Source of the DNA: Takakia lepidozioides | Lineage: Eukaryota > Streptophyta > Takakiopsida > Takakiales > Takakiaceae | Direction: 5' to 3' | Assembly: GCA_030704615.1 (NCBI GenBank) | Contig: CM060731.1 | Location: forward strand, 32,116,001-32,180,000 | Length of the DNA stretch: 64,000 nucleotides | Part shown: piece after piece, positions 1-9,845 of the stretch | Position numbering within the stretch: the stretch's first letter is position 1 | Layout: each line of letters begins with the position of its first letter | Translations under genes and position numbers: made by a program | Notes under the pieces: generated by a model | Databases searched by the model: none | Seen by the model: only the letters and a program-made list of their open reading frames with translations | What the model was told of the DNA's origin: nothing

Positions 1-339
1 GGGGCATTTCAGACGGCGGACAGAAGTCTCCGGAGTTGTAGTAAAAATTCGGGCTATTTAATTAATTACATAAATACATAAAATTTGAAAAAGCAGAAAT
101 TACAAGTGGTTCTAATTACTGCACATGGGACTAGAAATTTTCATTCCTAATTCGATTAATGGAATAAAAATATTTATTCATTAAATTGAATATGTAGTCG
201 ACTCAACGACTCCATGAACCACTGCGCATTGATTGCACCCATGTTTCGGGGGCACATTTGCTGACGTGTGTTTCACAAGAACAGGCAAGCAAAATCTGGC
301 CTTGGGGGAATAGATATTTTAATATGTACTGCCTCCACC

Positions 340-500
340 TGGAAGTGACATAGAAGGTCCATGGTGACATCGTGAAAGCTGGAGTTGTAGGGTTTGTCAT
401 TCTGAACACCGCCCTGGTGGACATGTATGCCGAATGCGGGAGCATTGAAGATGCAAAAGTAGTGTTTGACTGTGGCGAGATGTGGTGTGGTGGAGTGCGA
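340..500 (+). pseudogene. PPR repeat fragment
   Basis: The conceptual translation reads as one pentatricopeptide unit of the PLS type: a D-I-V-K-A-G segment, then N-T-A-L-V-D-M-Y-A-E-C-G-S-I-E-D-A-K. This is the usual second half of a repeat in plant organellar RNA-binding PPR proteins. It is followed by frame breaks and no further repeat for about 450 bases. PPR proteins bind organelle transcripts and act in editing, splicing or stability; that role is family knowledge. This piece alone cannot function. It belongs with the larger PPR remains at 727-2000 and 3911-5400. Confidence 0.75.
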
Positions 501-639
501 TGATCGCATTGGCAGCAAGGCAAGGATGGTTATCATTACCACCATAAACATAAAACTGAAAGACTGTGTTTCTCATGAGGCCCTGGTTGGGAACCTGTTG
601 CCTGGTAAAAGGGGGCAGCACGGGGGCATGATGCGTGCA

Positions 640-880
640 GAGGCAGTGATAGCTGAAGGAGCAGGATAGAGTGTGGGTCCATATTCATCCAAGAGGTAAG
701 CTCCAGATTACCTATGCAGGTTCCCTGTGAAGGATAGCTACAAGAAACCTCCATGGGTAGATGGTCAGCTGGAAGCGGCAGCTGTAGCGGCACAGTTGAT
801 AAAATCAGGCATCTCAACCATGACCACAGCTTCTGGAAGAGGATCAAGAGAGGGAGTCCACAATGCCTCTTCTGGCACTT
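640..880 (+). pseudogene. OSB-type PDF-motif segment joined to PPR leader
   Basis: Across two frames this segment resembles the C-terminal part of a PDF motif of plant organellar single-stranded-DNA-binding proteins (OSB family): K-L-Q-I-T-Y, then D-S-Y-K-K-P-P-W-V-D-G-Q-L. A hydrophilic linker and the first PPR helices follow. The same block occurs at 1840-1945, 4490-4750 and 5380-5440, and on the minus strand at 18.8-20.35 kb, where the diagnostic P-D-L-K-H-K...L-W-I-N-S-Y-K-K-P-A-W-V form is best preserved. Single-base indels and a stop break the frame here, so it is not translated as it stands. Confidence 0.6.
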
Positions 881-1194
881 ATGGGCATGTGAAGATGCTT
901 TATGAGGCAGGCAGACTGAAAGAGGCTCTACAGACTTTAAACCAAGGAGGCATACTAGCAGATGTAGATACGTATGTGTGTCTCTTGCATAAGTGCATCA
1001 AGATGAAAGGCCTGGAAGCTGGAAAGCAGGTGCACAATCACATTGTCCAAAGTGGATTCACGCCGAATGTTTTTCTACTCAACAACCTTGTCAACATGTA
1101 TGTTAAGGGGAGCATCATGGATGATTTCACGTTTGTATGTGTTTGCAATGCGTGTGCAAGCTTAGAAAAGGGGAATTTAAGAGGTCCATGGTGA
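727..1194 (+). pseudogene. PPR protein, N-terminal fragment
   Basis: The open frame of 155 residues starts inside the PDF-like K-K-P-P-W-V-D-G-Q-L segment. It continues through a low-complexity linker to a PPR start, with G-R-L-K-E-A-L near residue 65 and the helix pair containing L-H-K-C-I-K-M-K-G-L-E-A-G-K-Q-V-H. It then reads G-F-T-P-N-V-F-L-L-N-N-L-V-N-M-Y-V-K, with the usual cysteine-glycine of K-C-G deleted. The frame is then lost and a damaged repeat carries on at 1213. Plant PLS-type PPR proteins have ten or more repeats and are organelle-targeted; only about three remain here and no targeting peptide is visible. I infer a dead gene copy. Confidence 0.75.
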
Positions 1195-1212
1195 CATCGG
1201 TCAAAGCTGGAA

Positions 1213-1820
1213 TTGCACCAGATACACTGCCCTGACCTGGACATGTATGCCAAATATGGATGCATTGAGGATGCAAAGGGAGTTTTCGACACTATGGCTG
1301 AACGAGATGTGGTGTCGTGGAGTGTGATGCTTGCAGGGTATGCACAACAGGGACGTGGGATGGAGGCTTTGGAGACCTATGATCAAATGATGGGGGAAGG
1401 GGTGAAGCCCGGCCACATCATGTTTGTGTGCATTTGTAATGCTTGTGCAAGCCTGGCATGCCCTGGACAAGGGCAAAGAGGTGCATGTCATCAAAGCTGG
1501 AATTGTACCAAATGTCATTCTGAACACTGCCTTGGCAGCTCTGGAAAGGGGGAAAGATGTCCATGGTGACATCTTCAGAACTGGAATTGTACCAAATGTC
1601 ATCTGAACCATACCCTGGTGGACATGTATGCAAAATGTGGGTGCATCAAGCCCTGGACAAGGGCAAAGAGGTGCATGGGGTATCATCAAAGCTGGAGTTG
1701 TACCAAATATTATTATGAACACTGCCCTGGTAGATCTGGAAAATGGGAAAGAGGTCCATGGCAACATCTTCAAAGCTGGAATTGTACCAAGGTGAATGCC
1801 TGTCAGATTACCAGATGCAA
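1213..1820 (+). pseudogene. PPR repeats, degenerate
   Basis: Successive frames encode recognisable PPR repeats. The pieces are D-M-Y-A-K-Y-G-C-I-E-D-A-K-G-V-F-D-T-M-A-E-R-D-V-V, then A-G-Y-A-Q-Q-G-R-G-M-E-A-L-E-T-Y, then several partial copies of the K-A-G-I-V-P-N-V-I-L-N-T-A-L segment at about 1490, 1570, 1690 and 1760. The last four are direct repeats of one PPR block of roughly 90-100 bases separated by deletions, so the array has shrunk and scrambled by unequal recombination within repeats. No frame runs through all of it. It is clearly PPR by sequence and clearly non-functional. Confidence 0.75.
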
Positions 1821-1839
1821 AGAGGTGCATGGTTGCATC

Positions 1840-1980
1840 GCCAAAGGTAACAGCTGCAGTGGCACAGTTGATAAAATCAGGCACCTCAACCATGACCACA
1901 GCTTCTGCTGGAAGAGGATCAAGAGAGGGAGTCCACAATGCCTCTTCTGGCAGAAACCTCTGGTGTTTTTGAATGCCTAG
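1840..1980 (+). repeat. Second copy of the PDF/PPR junction block
   Basis: The bases around the phrase gcacagttgataaaatcagg and the following caaccatgaccacagcttct recur almost identically at about 790-835 and 4675-4715. This marks another copy of the linker between the PDF-like segment and the PPR repeats. It shows that the whole PDF-PPR unit has been duplicated locally. Confidence 0.65.
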
Positions 1981-1984
1981 GGCA

Positions 1985-3050
1985 ATTGTCTTCTTCTTTG
2001 AAACACATCACGGGAGGTTTTAGATGGAGGGTCCCTCTGTCCCGGGGATGGGAGCGAGCTCTGCTGTTCTCCGAGCTCGCCGGAGAGGCTATGCCCTGTC
2101 TTCTTTCTGCGGGGAGGGGGCGGGAAACTTCACATCCTTCAGCAGATTAACACGCTTGTCTGTGGAGCTGAAATGGGTACCCGGCTTGGCCATGTGGGGC
2201 CCCAGATCATTTTGACTGATGGCTATGATGTTGGCCTCGAGGGATACCGAAGCAAGGTAATGTCCATCTCTATTTGTGATCTTCCGGTTTGTTTGAATTG
2301 GAGCATTTCAGGCTTGAGATTGTCCTTGACCCATCCCAGCATAAATCGTGGTCCAAGAAGTTCCCTGTATGTTCATGCAAAATTTTAATCGACACCCTTC
2401 TCCTCCTTCCATCAGCTTGCTTGTCTGCTTAAATTTCTGACACACCTGGTGTGTCTATTTTCTTTCAGTTTATTGCGTTGTCTGAGTGACGTTTTAACAG
2501 AGATCTTGCATGTGCAAACATTTAGAATATACTCCTCAATGTGGAAGGGTGCTTATCAAGCACGCAGTCCCGTCTGGAAGAGTGAAGAGCAATAATTGTC
2601 AGTCACACTGAGGGGATCATAAGGGCAGAGAGAGCCGTACTCTTGTCCAAACGTTGTGTTTTGGGTGTGAGGTACTTAATGACAGTCCAAGAGCCATTTG
2701 GTGGGTTTCTAGTTTCTACCAACCACGGTATTGATATAATGGTAGAAGATACTATGCTGATCTAAACCCCAATCCGAAACAGATGTAACATGTAGGAATT
2801 GGGATTACACTTCCAGTCACACATCGCAGGAGAAATGACAGGGGACGAAGGTAGCCAGAAGCTGCTAAGATCTATGTTCAAATCGTAGGACTCAAGCAGG
2901 CTAAACAATAAAGATCTGTGGTGGCAGGAGTATTCTTCAGATCATTTATACAGTGGTGGGACAACAGCTTTGATAAGGTACTTTCTCTCTTTGTCATGAA
3001 AAACAGTGAAAGTGCAGTTGTTACTTTTGGGTTGGTGTTCCTTCTTAGCG
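1985..3050. other. No recognisable gene
   Basis: This stretch of about 1 kb carries no feature I can name. A short plus-strand frame at 2173-2260 ends at an AAG followed by gtaatg and could be one exon of an unrecognised gene, but no partner exon is visible. The rest is AT-rich and looks intergenic. Confidence 0.4.
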
Positions 3051-3055
3051 GGTAT

Positions 3056-3907
3056 CACTACAACAGATCGTGGTATTTATGACTGTATATATGACTATTT
3101 TGTAGTCATAAACGGTACATATGACTTCTATGACTGTAAGTCGTGCAAACCAAGTCAATACAATGAGTACAGGATGGTACGGTCCGGATGACTACAGTCA
3201 TATGAACCAAGTGATATCTCTCACTGCAGTCATATATACCATACTGCAGCCGCCGCTGCCGCGCCACGTGGCGAGGCGCAATTGATTTAAAAAATTAAAT
3301 TAAAATTAATTAAAATTAAAAAAAAATAAAAACATATGTCAAACGCCGCGTCGCGCCGCATTGTGCCACGTGGCATAATGTATTTTATAATAATGAAAAA
3401 ACCACGTGGCAGTCCATCTAGAATACCACGTGCTATCCCTAGCTCGCCTACTAACCCTAAGGCCATCTTATCCATTTGATTGTACTTAGAGGAGTTTGAA
3501 CCTGCAACCTCTTTACTATAAGAGTTATAATTCACTACTTGTTAACCAATACACCCATTAGTCATTCATATGATCATATGGTGTTTTAATTGTATTATAC
3601 ACACCAAATTACAAAATCCCCAGTAGTCATCAGGACTATGTAACCTCATCCATGTACACACTAGTCATGGAAATGACTATGAATGGTGAGCTAAATCTGG
3701 TCAATTGCCGTTGACCAGCCTTCCGCCCATTCCGGAGCCATGTAGTCATACAGACGACTATTTAGATAGTCGTTCATATGACTATAGTCGTATGAACGAC
3801 TGCGAGAGGTCAATTTCATATAAAAACATGGTGCAGTCATGGTCAAAGTCATGAAAACCATGACTACCACGGTTTGACAGTCACAACTACCGCGATCTGT
3901 TGTAGTG
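3056..3907. mobile_element. Non-autonomous CACTA (EnSpm-like) element
   Basis: The left end reads CACTACAACAGATCG and the right end is its exact inverse complement, CGATCTGTTGTAGTG. Both sides are flanked by the trinucleotide TAT (3053-3055 and 3908-3910). CACTA termini with 3-bp target-site duplications are the hallmark of the CACTA/EnSpm superfamily. Just inside both ends lie many copies of atgact/agtcat in both orientations, which fits the subterminal transposase-binding repeats of the family. The 852-bp interior has several CACGTGGC motifs and no transposase ORF, so it would need a helper. It sits just upstream of PPR remains. Confidence 0.85.
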
Positions 3908-3910
3908 TAT

Positions 3911-4100
3911 GAAAGTATGTAGCTCAAGTGTTACTTGAGACATAAGCACAGTTATGTGCGGGAGCATCATGGATGCTCACCGAGTGTTCAACAGAATGCC
4001 TCAACGATATTTCATCACGTGGAACACGATGCTTGCAGGGTGTGCACAGCAGGAGCGTGGTATGGAGGATTTGGAGAATGTGGTGAGGGTACCTTCTTCT
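3911..4100 (+). pseudogene. PPR repeat fragment
   Basis: The frame reads M-C-G-S-I-M-D-A-H-R-V-F-N-R-M-P-Q-R, followed by I-T-W-N-T-M-L-A-G-C-A-Q-Q. This is the second half of one PPR repeat and the start of the next. It begins right after the CACTA element and runs out at about 4090, where it joins OSB-like sequence. It repeats a block also present at 4885-5000. Confidence 0.75.
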
Positions 4101-4199
4101 TTTACCTATTTCAGCCTGTTTTTCCCTCTCATCATACTTTGCCCTTGTCAAGGACAATGTGGTGAGGGCACCTTCTTCTTCGACCTATTTTCAGCTTGT

Positions 4200-4425
4200 T
4201 TTACCCTCTCATCAGACTCTGAGATGCATATTGAATTCTGTAAGTTAGCTCGTTGGGTGGATCTGTGGTGGTTTGGAATGACTATGACAAGTAACTACCG
4301 ATGTGGCAGCAGGAAAGTATCCAAAACAGATAACAGACATGAGGAGAAGGTGTGGAATGAATACTTTGTTGACCCCAGTGAATGGTGGGACAACCGAGGC
4401 AAAAAGTTGAATGCCTATTAGATGA
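4200..4425 (+). pseudogene. OSB-type PDF-motif fragment (WWDNR)
   Basis: The frame ending at 4421 contains K-V-W-N-E-Y-F-V-D-P-S-E-W-W-D-N-R-G-K-K. This matches the first half of the PDF motif of plant organellar single-stranded-DNA-binding (OSB) proteins, in which W...F..DP..WWDNR..K precedes PDFKHK and LW. OSB proteins bind mitochondrial or plastid single-stranded DNA and limit illegitimate recombination; that is family knowledge. The tail P-D-F-K part follows in other frames near 4590-4650. No upstream OB-fold could be recognised. It is probably part of a decayed OSB or PDF-PPR gene. Confidence 0.7.
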
Positions 4426-4489
4426 CAGAGAGTAGCAGACGCAATTCAGCATAGGAACTAGTATGATTGGGTGTTTCCTAGGTTGTCAT

Positions 4490-4750
4490 TGTCAGCTGCT
4501 AGTAACAAAGGCAAAGATGAATGCATGATTTGTGCAGAGGCATGGATAGATGAAGGAGAAGGGATAGAGTGTGGGTCCAGATTCATCCAAGAGGGCCAGA
4601 CTTCAAGCTCCAGATTACCTGTGATTCCATGTGGATCAATAGATACAAGAAACCTAAAAGGCAGCAGCTGCGGCACAGTTGATAAAATCAGGCACCTCAA
4701 CCATGACCGCAGCTTCTGAAAGAAGATCAAGAGAGGGAGTCCACAATGCC
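4490..4750 (+). pseudogene. OSB-type PDF-motif fragment, second half
   Basis: In one frame the sequence reads D-F-K-L-Q-I-T-C-D-S-M-W-I-N-R-Y-K-K, the second half of a PDF motif. It is followed by the same linker (gcacagttgataaaatcagg) that leads into PPR repeats at 790 and 1860. Frames switch more than once, so it is not coding now. It lies directly between the WWDNR fragment at 4200-4425 and the PPR repeats at 4800-5394, in the order PDF motif then PPR. Confidence 0.65.
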
Positions 4751-4799
4751 TCTTCTGCGGGGTGTGAAGATGCTTTGTGAGGCATGCAGCCTGACAAAG

Positions 4800-5394
4800 G
4801 CTCTAGGTCTGGAAGCTGAAATCAGGTGCACACTCACATTATCCAAAGTGGATTCATGCCAAATGTTTTTCTACTCAACACCCTGTCAACATGTATGTTA
4901 AGTGCGGGAGCATCATGGATGTTTGCCAAGATTTAGACTACAAAATGCCTCAGCGATCTTTGATCACGTGGAATATAATGTTGGTAGGATTTACCAAGCA
5001 TGGGTGTGGTAGGAATGCTTTGGCGATCTATGAGCAAATGTTGCGCAAAGGGGTGAAGCCCAACCACATCACGATTGCACATGTTTGCAATGCGTGTGCA
5101 AGCCTGGGACCTCTGGAAAAAGGGAAAGAGGTCCATGGTGACATCGTCAAAGCTGGAATTGTACCAGATGTCATGTTGAACACTGCCCTGGTGGACGTCT
5201 ATGCCAAATGTGGGTGCATTAAGGATGCGAAGGGAGTTTTCAACCTTATGGCTGAACCAAATGTGGTGTCATGGAACGCGATGCTTGTAGGATATGCACA
5301 GCAGGGACATGGTATGGAGGCTTTGGAGACCTATGATCAAATGATGGGGAATGGGGGAACCTTCTTCAATAGCACAGCTGCTACAAGTGGGTAG
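4800..5394 (+). pseudogene. PPR repeats, best preserved block
   Basis: The longest PPR frame (4891-5394, 167 residues) has about four consecutive repeats: M-Y-V-K-C-G-S-I-M-D-V, I-T-W-N-I-M-L-V-G-F-T-K-H, G-V-K-P-N-H-I-T, A-S-L-G-P-L-E-K-G-K-E-V-H-G-D-I-V-K-A-G, then N-T-A-L-V-D-V-Y-A-K-C-G-C-I-K-D-A-K and V-V-S-W-N-A-M-L-V-G-Y-A-Q-Q. These are P, L and S type units of a plant organellar PPR protein. There is no targeting peptide before it. After about residue 150 the frame runs into PDF-like linker sequence instead of E/DYW domains, so the gene is truncated or is a hybrid of duplicated units. Confidence 0.8.
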
Positions 5395-5760
5395 ATGGTC
5401 AACTGGAAACAGCAACGGCAGCAGCACAATTGATAGAACAAGGCCCACTACTAATGAAGGTACCTTCTTCTTGACATATTTCACCCTGTTTTCCCCTGCT
5501 ATCAGAGTCGTTCCTAAATTTTCATGTTGAATTCTGCAAGTTAGCTCGTTGGTGGATCTATGGTGGTGTTGGAGTGATTTTGACATGTTACTGCCAATGT
5601 GGTCAACAGGAAAGTATCGAAAAACAGATAATAGAGATGTGGAGAAGCTCTGGAATGAATACGTTTCCGACCCAGTCAATGGTGGAACAATCCAGGCAAA
5701 ATACAAAGGTATTAAAAAACATGTCTTGATCGCACATGTTTTGAGATTTATATGAATAGT
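5380..5760 (+). pseudogene. OSB-type PDF-motif fragment
   Basis: This contains a third copy of the block before the WWDNR motif, aligned to 4090-4400: a conserved gttagctcgttgg stretch, a tryptophan-rich W-W-I-Y-G-G-V piece, then E-K-L-W-N-E-Y-V-S-D-P-V-N-G-G-T in place of D-P-S-E-W-W-D-N. The motif tryptophans are lost, and the sequence is cut by the L1 element that starts at about 5760. Confidence 0.6.
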
Positions 5761-5764
5761 GAAT

Positions 5765-6760
5765 CCCCCGAGACTTCGCCCTCAAAACCAAACAAGCAAT
5801 CGCTCTCTTGCTCCTTGACTTCGAGAAAGCCTTCAATAGGGTTGGTCATTCCTCCTGGGAGCTCTTGCTAGGATAGGTATCCCACAGTCTTTCAGGAAAT
5901 GGGTTATTATCCTCCTTCAAAACTCCTCGAGCAGAGTCATTGTCAATGGGCAACTTTCGACATCATTCACAGGTCTGTTAGGCAAGGCTGCCCACTAGCT
6001 CCCTTCCTCTTCCTTTTTGTGGTTGACTCTCTAGGCTACATGCTTAAATCCAACCGCCTCAATTGAGGTCTCCTCATAACTAATTTCCACACCTCTCAGC
6101 AAGCAGAACTCAAAGACTCAATGTTCGTCGATAACACCTTCCTCATCCTCCAGGCCACCCCTCAAAACCTCCAAGAAGCTACATCTACATTGAACATTTT
6201 CTGCCAGGCTTCAGGTTTCAAAATCAACTGGGCAAAAACATGTGCTATCCTAACTGGAGACATCCATCAATCCGATTTAGGAACTGATCCTTCATGGGGC
6301 TCTAGCTCGGGTCTATCGTGGCTACGACTTGGACAAACAACAACACTCCTCGGTTATACCTTCGGTGTTGGCCTCTTGGATGACCAAAAGTTTGCACCCA
6401 CCCTGGCCAAATTTAGACGCAAACTCTAAACACCTCTCCATCACTGGGAGAGCCTTGGCGGCCATTTAGGTCCTCTCGGCAAGTATCTGGTACTTTGCTG
6501 CTTCGTGGAGACCGAACACCAATCAGATTAAAAAAATCTTTGGTCTTCTCCGCAATTTTATATGGGGATCTGATTCCCAGACTAAGAAGAGACCACAAGT
6601 TTCGTGGAAGCAGATCTGTCTGCCCAAAAAACAGGGGGGGGCTTGGAATTATTGATCCAGAAACCCAGATAACAGCTCTCCTCGGTAAATGGATTCATCG
6701 CTTCTTTGGCCCAGAAGGGGGTTGGTGGAAATATCTAGTGGTTTAGAACATCCAAGATGC
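5765..6760 (+). pseudogene. L1 reverse transcriptase, palm and thumb
   Basis: Across frames the sequence gives L-L-D-F-E-K-A-F-N-R-V (motif A), then V-N-G-Q-L with Q-G-C-P-L-A-P-F-L-F (motif B). Next comes M-F-V-D-N-T-F-L-I at about 6121, where the normal F-A-D-D catalytic box has become F-V-D-N, and then G-F-K-I-N-W-A-K-T (motif D). The box change plus stops at about 6065 and 6427 mean it is catalytically dead. The enzyme family copies element RNA into DNA at a nicked target site. Confidence 0.8.
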
Positions 6761-7367
6761 CTCTCTCCTCAAAACAGCCCACTGGACCCCATCTCTGCGT
6801 TGGGTAGCTCAAGGGTTCAAACATAAAGCCTTTGGTTCATCCCTATGGACCACCATCTGGCACGCATGGGGAAGGCTCCGGCCCTTTCTACGGAAAATGG
6901 AACCTCAAACTTATGAAGAGACCCTCCGACAACACCTAGTCTTCAATACCAACAAGCCAACCCAACCACAAAAGGCCCAAGCTAAAAGATGGTCTTACTA
7001 GGACAAATCTGGCATTAACCAAGTTAGATACATATGGAACAACCAAGATTTTATGGACTCCACATCTATTGCTAGCATTGCAGGATCAGCCAGGACTTCC
7101 TCTGGCTTTCAGACCATCAAAGATTCAATTTTCTCTTGGCTACCAACTTTGCAAGCAGGTCCTTCTGCCCCCACCATGAACTACTAGTCCCTGGCTATTA
7201 CCATCCTCTTCGTCATGGACAAGCTAAACAACAGTCTATGGGCTTTTCCGTTCAGTATCCATCCTATGACCATGTCTCCATCCCTACAAAGTACAGTCCC
7301 TCTCTCCCTTCCTAATCTCCCCCATACTCCCATCAAAATCTGATGTTGGTCCTCTCCCACAAGAGAC

Positions 7368-8267
7368 ATGAACCCAACTCCAGACCCTATGATCCCCATC
7401 ACAACCTGGCTAGCAGCAAATTCATTCTTTTGGATTTCAGGAAGGCCCCTCGCAGAGCTTCCCTTCGATCCAGGAGAGTGGTCCTGGGCTTTCTCTAGAT
7501 CTCCGACTCCCTTCTTCGCATACACCACCAGAACAGCATACAAGGCTCTGACATCTCCCAGCCCCCTCTTTGCCAAATGGAACTCGAAATGGCAATCTTA
7601 CGGGTTTGTGGAGGAGAACTGGAAATCAATCTGGACATGTATCTGGGAAAAAACAAGGCCAGCCAAGATGTCCGCCTTACTATGGCAAATAGCCAACAGA
7701 GTCCTTAAGGTGGGAGAATGGTTACAATTCCAGGAGGCCTTGCTTTGCTCTTGTTGCTATGGGCAGTTGGAAACCCTGGAACATTGCCTTATCTGTTGCT
7801 TTACCCCCAGGAAAGTCTGGCCTATCGTTAAAGATTTTTATAGACATTGGGATACCCAAGACTTCTCAATTATACATCTGCTACTCAACTATGACTCAAA
7901 TTCAAAAACCAATGCTTCAAACTGCCCAGTCTACGATTGCCTTCGCAGCTCTACACTATGGAACATATGGAAAGTTAGATGTGCCTGGACTCTCTCGGGT
8001 ACCACCTGCACTTTATCTACCTTGCTTTCTAGAGTATTCTGGGACTTGCAGATTGAAGGGAGGAAAGCTTGGGCAAACCTCTGTGCAGATGTCGCAAGAA
8101 GACCCCAACAAGCGGCAGTAATCTACGGTCAGTTCGCCAGCACTTGGGCAAGAAACACTCTTCTCTGCACTAGCTCGTCACCATCCCACTGTGCCTGGGC
8201 AGCTCAACCGCCAGATCGATGGCGAGAACTCAACACACCTCTCCATGGCAGCGTCCCCCGAGTTTGA
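7368..8267 (+). pseudogene. L1 ORF2 C-terminal region with zf-RVT domain
   Basis: A 299-residue open stretch ends the L1 ORF2. Its centre matches the plant LINE reverse-transcriptase zinc-binding domain: W-K-S-I-W..W..T-R-P-A-K-M-S-A-L-L-W-Q-I-A-N-R-V-L near residues 88-115, then C-S-C-C-Y-G..E-T-L-E-H-C-L-I-C-C-F near residues 128-145. The downstream W-N-I-W and tryptophan-rich region is also typical. It is open from 7368 but lacks the upstream part of the protein, so it is a relic and not a gene in its own right. Confidence 0.8.
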
Positions 8268-8269
8268 CT

Positions 8270-8670
8270 AGGATATCAATTGGCGCCACATCAAATCATC
8301 TGCTAGACTGAAATTTCGCTGAGATCCATTCGTGCACAGATCGTGCACACAAATAAGCTTAGGACAGGCTCCAAGCGGCCGCTAAGCCATTCACGTTTTA
8401 GATTCCTTGTAGATCTCACGAGTCCAGAAGCGACTGCCTACATTCAAAGCAACCCCCTACGAGTGTGACTTCTACATAGGGCTTGTAACCCTAGGTCATC
8501 TTCTCCCTTCGGGAGGTTAGTTCGTCCATCACTGACTACGGTGTGTGTACCTCATGGTGTAATCTGGGGTTTTAATTTTTTTCCCCACAATAAACTCAAT
8601 AAAATTAATTCAGAGCCTTCCCCTGTTCAAAAAAAAACAAAAACAAAAACAAAACAAACAAACAAACTTG
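8270..8670 (+). other. L1 3' UTR and A-rich tail
   Basis: After the ORF2 stop comes a 3' UTR that contains the short hairpin ctcccttcgggag (about 8506-8518) and tandem aataaa-like signals at about 8590-8605. It ends in an A-rich tail of the form (aaaac)n/(aaac)n to about 8668. Together these mark the end of the retrotransposed copy. Confidence 0.75.
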
Positions 8671-9126
8671 ACACGGATTCAGACTTGTACGAAAATTTGA
8701 AACGAGGAAAATAACACGATAAGAACGATCAACGAGGCGTTTATAACAAGAAATGATTCTTCCAAAAAAGAACTGAATTCGATTATAAAAACCCTTGTAG
8801 AGCAATACTGTGAGTTTTTTCCCTACAAGCTCTCCATTGTTTTTCTTTTTTCTTTTTTCTTTTTTCTTCTTAAGAACAGAGGCTGTGGCCCTGGAATTTA
8901 TTAAAAGAAAATAATGAGATAAAATTGTAGTTGAAAAACACTTTTGAAATCGCTATAAAAAAAAAGACTTGAAATATTCGAGCTAAAACCACAGGAAGAG
9001 GCTTATATTAATTTAGTTAACCAGCTCATATGGCATTACTTTTGCGTTAAAATAATAAATGCTTCTCTTAAAAAAGAAAAAAATGTTTATTACATCCTCC
9101 TATAAATTTACGAGGAAGCTACCACA

Positions 9127-9845
9127 ATGAAGCCTTGTTAGAGCTAAAATACGAGCATCTTCCCAAATTGAAGATCATCATAGAAAACATTTGGGAATTT
9201 CTTGAGGCAGATTTCAAAAAGTCTAAAGAGCTTGATTTGTATAACAGTTACTCCGTGTTTACTAAACTAGCTGTGTATTATTTTCTTTATTGTGCCGAGA
9301 AGGACGATGAGAAAATTATTAAGGGATTCGCGCACCAAATAGGAATAACGGAAAGCGACTATACACGGAAAAAATTTAAGACTACAAAACACTATAAAAA
9401 AACTTCAGGAAGTCTGTAAACGCATAACCCAGATCTTGTTGAAATCCAAGTTACTACAAAACTTTAGAACGTTAAGCGCGGAACTGCTGAGTCAAGGCAT
9501 CCGTCATGAACATACTGATTATATATGGGCTACTTGTAGCAAGTTTTACATGTATCCAACAAGGGTACTCGAGGATATTGAATTTTGCAACGACAAGAAT
9601 ATCTCATTGTTATCGCACTTAAAACAAGCTTTTCCCGAAGTTGAATTGTTGGGCTATTTCGTTTATGGGTACACAAATCTACCGGTTTTTGTAATTCCAG
9701 AATCCCAGGAGAAGTTATTTATTGAAAAAATAATAATAAATTATTCCAGTGACGACAAAGTCGGAACTGGTCTTAGCAGAGGGGAGAATAAGCTCTCTTT
9801 TGTCGTTTGTTTCGTTACAACGCCAATTTCCGAGCTATATATAGT
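9127..9845 (+). pseudogene. Unrecognised AT-rich ORF pair
   Basis: Two frames, 9135-9419 and 9436 onward, join by a single-base shift at a run of seven A near 9397. Together they would make about 235 residues rich in K, E, I and L. The first part is helical with aromatic clusters (Y-F-L-Y-C-A-E-K-D-D). The second contains A-F-P-E-V-E-L-L-G-Y-F-V-Y-G-Y-T-N-L-P-V and Y-S-S-D-D-K-V-G-T-G-L. I do not recognise the family. Composition is more AT-rich than the neighbours. The frame then runs straight into an RNase H module at about 9846 whose other copies lack this upstream part, so the join is a local chimera. A viral or mobile origin is possible but unsupported. Confidence 0.4.

Larger units (their letters stand above)
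5765..8670 (+). mobile_element. L1-type LINE, 5'-truncated
   Basis: The segment starts inside the reverse transcriptase palm (L-L-L-L-D-F-E-K-A-F-N-R-V) and runs through the zinc-binding C-terminal region to a 3' UTR and an A-rich tail at about 8628-8668. Several frameshifts and stops interrupt ORF2. The 5' UTR, ORF1, endonuclease and reverse transcriptase fingers are absent, as expected for incomplete reverse transcription. No clear target-site duplication could be seen. Confidence 0.85.

Noticed and set aside
9127-9845. Giant-virus origin of the AT-rich ORF
   Set aside because: Composition and lack of homology suggested it, but no capsid, polymerase or other viral hallmark motif is visible nearby, so it is left as unknown.
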